DNA of 64,000 nt, from contig JAPXFY010000031.1 of assembly GCA_030674185.1 (NCBI GenBank), forward strand, positions 44,613,066 through 44,677,065. The letters run 5' to 3'. Origin of the DNA: Monoplex corrugatus (taxonomy: Eukaryota; Mollusca; Gastropoda; Littorinimorpha; Ranellidae). Both the position numbers and the translations under genes were made by a program. The notes under the pieces are model-generated. The model did not search any database. It worked only from the letters and a program-made list of their open reading frames with translations, and was not told the origin of the DNA. Positions 58,082-64,000 of the stretch are shown here, one piece after another; within the stretch, counting starts at the first letter, position 1; the number at the start of each line of letters is the position of its first letter.

Positions 58082-61000
58082 ATGATTAATGACCAGTTGG
58101 AATTTCCGTGTGCGTGTGGAAGGAGATTCACCACCAAACGCGGCATGAAGATCCACAGGACAAAAATGGGCTGTTTGAAGACACATACGAACCAGCAGCA
58201 GCGCACTGCGATAGCAGGTGAGACGTTGGATGACCAAGGCCAGGAATTAAACCATAGTGCCAAGGACATCCACGCTGACGGTTCTGATGCGGATTTTGCA
58301 CAAGCTCTTAACGCCAAACGTGGAAAACTCAATTTGCCGCCTGCCGGTGCAAAAGAACAATGGGAGAAATTAGATGAGGAACTTGTCCTTAAGCTGAATG
58401 CGCTAATAGGGAACAGTACGCTGGAACACAAACTTGACACATACGGAGACATCATATACTCTATCTGCAGGGACACTTATGGAGTGAAGCAGCCAAAGAC
58501 AAAAACGCCTCCCCAGAAATCCAGAAGACAGCAACAGATGGAGAGCATCCGGAGGGAGAAAAGGAAGCTTAAAAAGCGAATGAAAACTGCCTCAGAATTC
58601 GAGAAGCAAGGGCTCCTGGAACTCTGGAAAGATCTGAAGGCCAAACACAATGCTCTCAGCAAAGTGGAATCAGCAAGGCGAAGAAAGAGCAAAAAGAAGA
58701 AGACTCAAGATCGTTTCTTCAAAGATCCCTTTGACTTTGCAAGAAAGCTGTTTGAACAACCCAAATCAGGGACTCTCACAGTGGGCAAGGAAACCCTAGA
58801 GCAGCATCTCAGGGAAACATATTCCGATTCTCAGCGCGAGGCACCACTTGAAATCCAAAATCTGGTTTGGCCTGCAGCGCCAGAAGGAAAATTCAATAAC
58901 AAACCACCAACACTGGATGAAGTGAAGAACGTAGTAAAGAAAGCCAGAGCCAAGTCAGCACCTGGACCAAACGGAATACCATACCTGCTCTACAAGAAAT
59001 GCCCAAAAGTGCTCGAGTGGCTCCACAAGATGATTCGATCAGCATGGAGGAACCAGAAGATCAGCGACCAATGGATGAGAGCTGAAGGAGTGTACATTCC
59101 GAAGGAGCAGAACTCTAGCAGCATCAATCAGTTCAGGCCAATATCACTTCTGAACGTCGAGGGGAAAATCTTCTTCTCTGTTATGGCAGCAAGATTGACA
59201 AAATACCTGACTGAAAACAAGTATCTGGATATGTCAGTCCAAAAGGGAGGCATACCAGGAATGCCTGGATGCTTGGAACATGCCACGTTGATTTGGGATG
59301 CCATCCAAAAAGCAAGAACAGAGAAGAGAGACATTGACGTAGTTTGGCTTGATCTGGCGAATGCATATGGATCAGTTCCACACGATATGATCCAGCTGGC
59401 TCTTGAAATGTATCACATCCCAGAAAACATCCGAACAATGCTGAGGAAGTATTTCCAAGGGTTCTCAATGCGGTTCTCTACCAAAGAATACACCACGGAC
59501 TGGATAGACCTAGAGGTGGGCATTGCAATGGGCTGTGCAATCTCTCCCATACTGTTCGTGTTGGCAATGGAAGTCATCTTGAAAGCTGCAATGAAGAGTT
59601 CAGGTCCAGTGAATCTGGGAGATGGATACCAGATGCCTCCTCTGAAAGCTTTCATGGATGACACAACAGTCTTGTCCACGGATGAGGAAGAGACACACCA
59701 AATCTTAAAGCAGCTGGATGAGCTGGTGGCCTCTTCAAGAATGAGGTTCAAACCTAAGAAATCCCGAAGTCTCTCACTGCGAAAAGGAAAAGTGGCAGAT
59801 TCAGTCAAATTCATGGTAGCCAACCAAGCCATCCCCACTGTCACAGAAGAGCCAGTAAAAAGTCTCGGAAGATGGTATGATGACTCCCTGAAAGACACAC
59901 AAAGGGGATGTGAAACCAAGCAAACAGCAGAAGAAGGCCTGAAGAAAATAGATAACTGCGGACTGCCAGGCAAATACAAAGTCTGGTGTCTACAGTTCAT
60001 GCTGATACCAAAGCTGCTGTGGCCACTGCTAATCTATGACATTTGCACCAGCACAGTCGAAGCAATGGAAGCCAAAATCAACAAATACACAAGAAAATGG
60101 CTCGGTGTCCCACCTGGTCTCACTGATGTTGCATTCTACTGTCGTCAAGCAATGCTGAAGCTACCTCTGAAATCCATAGTGGAGGAATACAAAGTTGGAA
60201 AAGCAAGACTGTTGAGCATGCTGGAGGAATCGGAGGACAATATCGTGAGAGCAGTTCATCCAAAGCTGAGAACTGGCAGAAAGTGGAAAGTCCAAGAGGC
60301 TGTAAACAATGCCAAGAGAAACCTCAGCATCAAAGAAATAATTGGACACACGCAAACCAACAGACAGGGACTGGGAGCAACAAAAATGCAGTGGTGGTCC
60401 AAAGCCAAAGGGAAGGAAAAAAGAGACATGATCATACAGGAGTTGAAGGAAGAAGAAGATGTCAAAAGAGTGCAGAAGGCAGTCCAGCAAGGTCAACAGG
60501 GGCAATGGACAACATGGGACAGTGCACTCCAAAGAAGTCTCAGCTGGAACGATATGTGGCACATGGCTCCTCTAAGGATTAGCTTCCTCCTCAGATCTGT
60601 ATATGACCTGCTCCCCTCGAATGCAAACTTAGTGAAATGGGGGAAAGCAGACGACCCAGCATGTCCGCTCTGTCAGAAGAAACAAACAGTGGAACATGTC
60701 CTAAGCTCTTGCAAAGTAGCGCTAGCCCAAGGAAGGTATACATGGAGGCACAACCAAGTTCTGAAAGTGATCACAGATGTGGTTAGCGAAAAAACCATGA
60801 CCCCAAACGCACCAATTGCTATGACAACGTTCTACAAAGCAGGAGGGAAACAGGTCTGGCCTGAAAGGGCTATGACAACCAGCACATTGCCAAAGGGTCT
60901 TCTGGATGGAGCAGTCGACTGGGAGTGTACAGCAGACCTCCCAGAGTGGAGAAATTACCCAGATGTCATCAGCAAGACAGGCATGAGACCAGACATCGCT

Positions 61001-61330
61001 CTCCACTCTGACTCCTCGAAACAAGTGATTCTGATAGAACTCACTGTGCCATACGAAAGCAGAATGGAAGAAGCACATATCTACAAGACCGAAAAATACG
61101 CCGGTCTTGCCAGAACCCTGAAGAAAGCAGGTCTGCGGGTCAAAATCTTCGCCATAGAGGTCGGGGCAAGAGGGTTTGTGGGCACCTCCGCTTATGATCT
61201 CATGAAACAACTCGCCATTTCTGGGAAGAAGAGGACTAGAGCCCTTAAAGCGATGGCAGAGGCAGCAGAAAGGAGCTCAAGCTGGATCTGGGCAAGGAGG
61301 AACCAAAAAAGTGAACTTCATAAGGATTAA
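58082..61330 (+). CDS. intact R2-superclade LINE protein (zinc finger, RT, restriction-like endonuclease)
   Basis: One uninterrupted frame of 1082 codons. The N-terminus has a C2H2-like finger (CACGRRFTT...KIHRTKMGC, residues about 10-31), then a Lys/Arg-rich region (about 140-210). The RT domain spans about 270-560, with SAPGPNGIPY, FRPISLLNVEGK, the first catalytic Asp in VVWLDLANAYGSVPHDM, GCAISPILFVL and catalytic FMDD. The C-terminus has a CCHC-type knuckle (CPLCQKKQTVEHVLSSC, from 60661) and a PD-(D/E)xK endonuclease core (RPDIALHSD...ILIELTVPYESR, then KTEKYAGL). This order (finger, RT, CCHC, endonuclease in one ORF) defines the R2/R4/NeSL/HERO group; I cannot place it further. ATG 58082 is the first in frame. 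No host promoter was seen. Confidence 0.93.
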   Translation: MINDQLEFPCACGRRFTTKRGMKIHRTKMGCLKTHTNQQQRTAIAGETLDDQGQELNHSAKDIHADGSDADFAQALNAKRGKLNLPPAGAKEQWEKLDEELVLKLNALIGNSTLEHKLDTYGDIIYSICRDTYGVKQPKTKTPPQKSRRQQQMESIRREKRKLKKRMKTASEFEKQGLLELWKDLKAKHNALSKVESARRRKSKKKKTQDRFFKDPFDFARKLFEQPKSGTLTVGKETLEQHLRETYSDSQREAPLEIQNLVWPAAPEGKFNNKPPTLDEVKNVVKKARAKSAPGPNGIPYLLYKKCPKVLEWLHKMIRSAWRNQKISDQWMRAEGVYIPKEQNSSSINQFRPISLLNVEGKIFFSVMAARLTKYLTENKYLDMSVQKGGIPGMPGCLEHATLIWDAIQKARTEKRDIDVVWLDLANAYGSVPHDMIQLALEMYHIPENIRTMLRKYFQGFSMRFSTKEYTTDWIDLEVGIAMGCAISPILFVLAMEVILKAAMKSSGPVNLGDGYQMPPLKAFMDDTTVLSTDEEETHQILKQLDELVASSRMRFKPKKSRSLSLRKGKVADSVKFMVANQAIPTVTEEPVKSLGRWYDDSLKDTQRGCETKQTAEEGLKKIDNCGLPGKYKVWCLQFMLIPKLLWPLLIYDICTSTVEAMEAKINKYTRKWLGVPPGLTDVAFYCRQAMLKLPLKSIVEEYKVGKARLLSMLEESEDNIVRAVHPKLRTGRKWKVQEAVNNAKRNLSIKEIIGHTQTNRQGLGATKMQWWSKAKGKEKRDMIIQELKEEEDVKRVQKAVQQGQQGQWTTWDSALQRSLSWNDMWHMAPLRISFLLRSVYDLLPSNANLVKWGKADDPACPLCQKKQTVEHVLSSCKVALAQGRYTWRHNQVLKVITDVVSEKTMTPNAPIAMTTFYKAGGKQVWPERAMTTSTLPKGLLDGAVDWECTADLPEWRNYPDVISKTGMRPDIALHSDSSKQVILIELTVPYESRMEEAHIYKTEKYAGLARTLKKAGLRVKIFAIEVGARGFVGTSAYDLMKQLAISGKKRTRALKAMAEAAERSSSWIWARRNQKSELHKD

Positions 61331-61344
61331 ATTCCCTACAGATG

Positions 61345-61590
61345 ATGTGTGCCCCGTTAGCACATTGGTAAAACCGCGTACCGCAGTTCTGAAGCGCAGA
61401 ATCGCCCAGGTTCGATCCCCGGCGTGGGAAAAAAAAATAGACAACAGCAGAAGGGCATCCAGGAGTCATGACCTGGATGTGGCCCGGCCCCCCGAGAGTG
61501 TAAGGAATTCAGGGCCGAAACACTTGTCTAAAGGGGGTTACTTCTCTGAAGACCTTCTGTTGTCTAGCTCTCCCTAGAGTTTCTTTCTAC
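61345..61590 (+). mobile_element. tRNA-like SINE or LINE 3' segment directly after the R2-type ORF
   Basis: Starts gccccgttagcacattggta (A-box-like) and has ggttcgatccccgg at 61409-61422 (perfect B-box core with a matching T-arm). An A-run follows (61430-61438), then agaagggcatccagg and a hairpin (ccaggagtcatgacctgg). The acceptor stem does not pair well, so it is tRNA-derived rather than a working tRNA gene. It begins only about 20 bases after the LINE stop codon, so it may be the element's own 3' end or a separate SINE. Confidence 0.6.
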
Positions 61591-61607
61591 CTATGTGCAA
61601 GCATGCA

Positions 61608-61708
<101 letters not shown>

Positions 61709-62222
61709 CTGTTACAGTGTTAGTGTAATTGACAGTGCGGCAGTGCAATTAAGGCAGTCACAGAGCCAGTTTGTGAAAGCATGCTTGGAAATGTCCAGAT
61801 TTTTCATGTAGTCATCATCCTTAGGACAGACATGTGATAACTAAACTTTTAAGAACAGCAGCAGATTTTTAAAAATCCAATAGACTTTCCCTCTTTTTTT
61901 TTAGGGGTGGGGGTGGGGGAGGTAAGCCAATGCTCATTTTACTATTTGTGAGGATCTTGAAGATACAGTGACTGAAAAATATGAGGTACCTTGATATTAA
62001 AACAGAAAAGGGAGAAGCCGGGTTCTCCAGCTGAGATTTGCAGCAGATGATGCTCCAACATGTTTGTTCAGCGTGGCTATAAAACATTCTGCTGAACTAT
62101 TCACTTCAGGCCAGAGAGGCACGATCTTGATAAAAACTGACTGATTAAGCAGACTGTAAATTCCAAATCACTCAATGGAGGACCACTATCAGTTTTAACT
62201 ATTCTAGTTGTGGAACACCTGG

Positions 62223-64000
62223 TCAGACAAAAATGGTATCAAATTCAGGAAATACAAGACAAGTGCAAGCACATATATATGATATACTGGAAATAAGTTC
62301 AATCTCTGGATAGTGACTGTACTCATCTATGACCATCACTGCACAACTCACCAGTAGGAAAGGAACCTGCAAAGCCTGTGCCCATACTGTGCCACAGTCC
62401 TGGAAAAACAGCCTTACAGGGGTAGAATCAAATGGTTCACAGTGAGTGGGACCAGGACAAGAGGCCAGACATGGAATGCAAGATTTGATTGTGTCTTCCA
62501 CAAGTCAATCAATGCCAGGGAACCATAGATTTTTTCCAGATACACTGCTTCGTTTTGATATATCTTGATAAGCTTGAAAAATTATATCAACAACTTTCTG
62601 CTGCAGCATATCAGGAATGACCAAACAATTACATGTATATATACAGAGAGCTCCACTTTGAACTAAATAAAGTCTGTAATGTCCTTGTCTGTCCATCTTC
62701 CTGTATGCATGGCATGCATCAGCTTCAGGTGTCTCAAAATCTTTCTCCATAGCAGTATTCACTTTTTCTGTGGTAACTGATGTGGGAATGGTGTTGCGCA
62801 TAACATAACTGGTGTATGCCTCACCAGCATTTTCACATGTGGGGAAAACTGATGTAGTCAGCTGGGTTGAGTTCATCCTTTCCAGGATGATACTTCAAGT
62901 TGAACTGGTATGGCATCAGACGCTGCAGCTTTCAATCAATACATACTACAGTAGACTCTCAACAAGAGGTCAAACCAATGAGGGGTTTGTGATCCATCAC
63001 AACAGTTCAGTTTGAGCCATAAAGTTACAGCTGACACCATTCTAAGCCAAATGCAGACCTTTCTTTGTTAGTCTGGGTGTAACACTTTACTTTTCCTTGC
63101 TGCATCAAAATGGCACCTAGTCTGGCATCAACAATGACATCAATCTCTATAACGGGATCAAAATGAGCCAGAACATGGGCTCCTGTAATGGCCTACTGAG
63201 CTTTGTGGAAACCTGCTCTTCACTCTTTGACCACTTCTTAGTCAACTTCCCGAGGGGTTTATGACTGTGGCATAACTTGGAATGAAATGTGATACATAGT
63301 TAGCCATGCCTAGGAAGGACTTCAGTTCTCTGATATTTGCAGAAGTGGGAGTTTGTGTGATTGTTGGAACTTTTCTGGAGCAGGCGATGCTCCTTTTACA
63401 CTGCACATGTGTCCAAAAAAAATGTCAATTCATTATTGGAAAACTCATGTTTTTGTTCAACACTGCTTCTTCATGTCATGAAGTTTCTGTAAAACTGCCT
63501 TAAGACTTGTGTCATGCTCATCTAATGTTTTGCCATGTACAATGTCATCTGACTTAGTTTCTCAGTCCTAGAATAGTTTCTCACTCCTAGAATACCTTGA
63601 AAGAGGACAAAGATTGCATTCTCAAAAATTTCTTGACACTGCAGTAACTCAGAACAGGACAAGCTTATAGCAACACCTACCAATGTGTCAAGAAAGTAGT
63701 TATATATACTTATATTCTTCTTCTAGTTCTAACCGATGATACTTTTGATAGGCATTTTTCAAACCCAACCCTGCCAAAACTTGTGATCCATTTGATCTAA
63801 AAACAAATCATTAAGTGTAGGAGACCAATGTTTTTCTTGTTTAATTGCTTTATTTGTCTCATGCATATCTAAGCACATGAACAATTAATCGATTTTGGAA
63901 CACCATGGGATGATCCAAAGTGATGGACCCTCCACCCTATGTACATAGATATATACAGTTTCTCTCAAGATACTCAAATAGTGAATTACATTTCATTAAG
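62223..64000 (-). pseudogene. decayed Ty3/gypsy-type pol (RT, RNase H, integrase)
   Basis: Read on the minus strand from the window edge, pol landmarks appear in the correct order but in shifting frames with stops. RT remnants at 63900-63700 include a P-T-L-N-D-L block; IRELKSFLGMANYVSHF lies at about 63345-63290. RNase H remnants are ARLGAILMQQGKV at about 63115 and MDHKPLIGL at about 62990. The integrase zinc-binding region (LVIPDMLQQKVVD ... WFPGID) is at about 62620-62505. The integrase core remnant (MVIDEYSHYPEIELISS) is at about 62335-62280. The element continues beyond the window. It is clearly non-functional; LTRs were not seen. Confidence 0.82.

Noticed and set aside
58082..61330. 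Several 70-195 codon open frames on the opposite strand of the R2-type LINE
   Set aside because: Antisense shadows of a strongly supported coding frame.
61345..61425. Functional tRNA gene
   Set aside because: The B box is good but the acceptor stem does not pair and an A-run plus SINE-like tail follow; better read as tRNA-derived.

Overview
The window is animal genomic DNA, not bacterial. It is intron-rich and AT-rich, packed with CA/CT microsatellites and minisatellites, and carries non-LTR and LTR retrotransposons plus a tRNA-derived SINE of a type I associate with gastropod molluscs. A mollusc, probably a gastropod, is the best guess; this is inference, not proof.

The backbone is one host gene on the minus strand. 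Six short exons at 4266-4515 (A), 10816-11065 (B), 23031-23280 (C), 25692-25941 (D), 41517-41766 (E) and 50950-51199 (F) are each exactly 250 bases. Each has AG/GT borders and identical phases (2 in, 0 out), and all six are homologous 83-residue modules. The module matches the last two membrane helices of a transmembrane domain of ABCC/MRP-type ABC transporters, up to the conserved turn before the nucleotide-binding domain. Because 250 is 3n+1, exactly one copy must be used to keep frame, so this looks like a large mutually exclusive exon cluster. A seventh, broken copy (X) lies near 20790-20890. No constitutive exon of the gene was recognised in the window.

Layout: 1-2078 is a 73-bp satellite with a 13-unit higher-order repeat. 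3236-9787 and 9788-19620 are two tandem copies of an exon+intron unit (A, B). Unit B carries later insertions: an 896-bp TG..CA element with 5-bp target duplication and a 2.5-kb LINE. Unit A carries a TTAA-flanked MITE; a second copy lies at 19659-19848. 19621-24317 holds X, an RTE-like RT fragment, a LINE beside exon C, and exon C. 24318-38643 and 40418-50500 are a second, larger pair of exon+intron units (D, E), separated by a truncated LTR retroelement with a broken gag. The same ancestral intron sequences have expanded into different minisatellites in each copy. 50950-55600 holds exon F and its upstream intron.

The right end is retroelement-rich: a minus-strand CR1/L2-type LINE inside a 40-bp tandem repeat (55655-57500), an intact 1082-codon R2-superclade LINE (58082-61330), a tRNA-like SINE, and a decayed Ty3/gypsy pol on the minus strand (62223-64000).

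No rRNA, functional tRNA gene, CRISPR array or bacterial-type operon was seen. Most open frames over 60 codons in the window come from microsatellites, minisatellites or duplicated introns.
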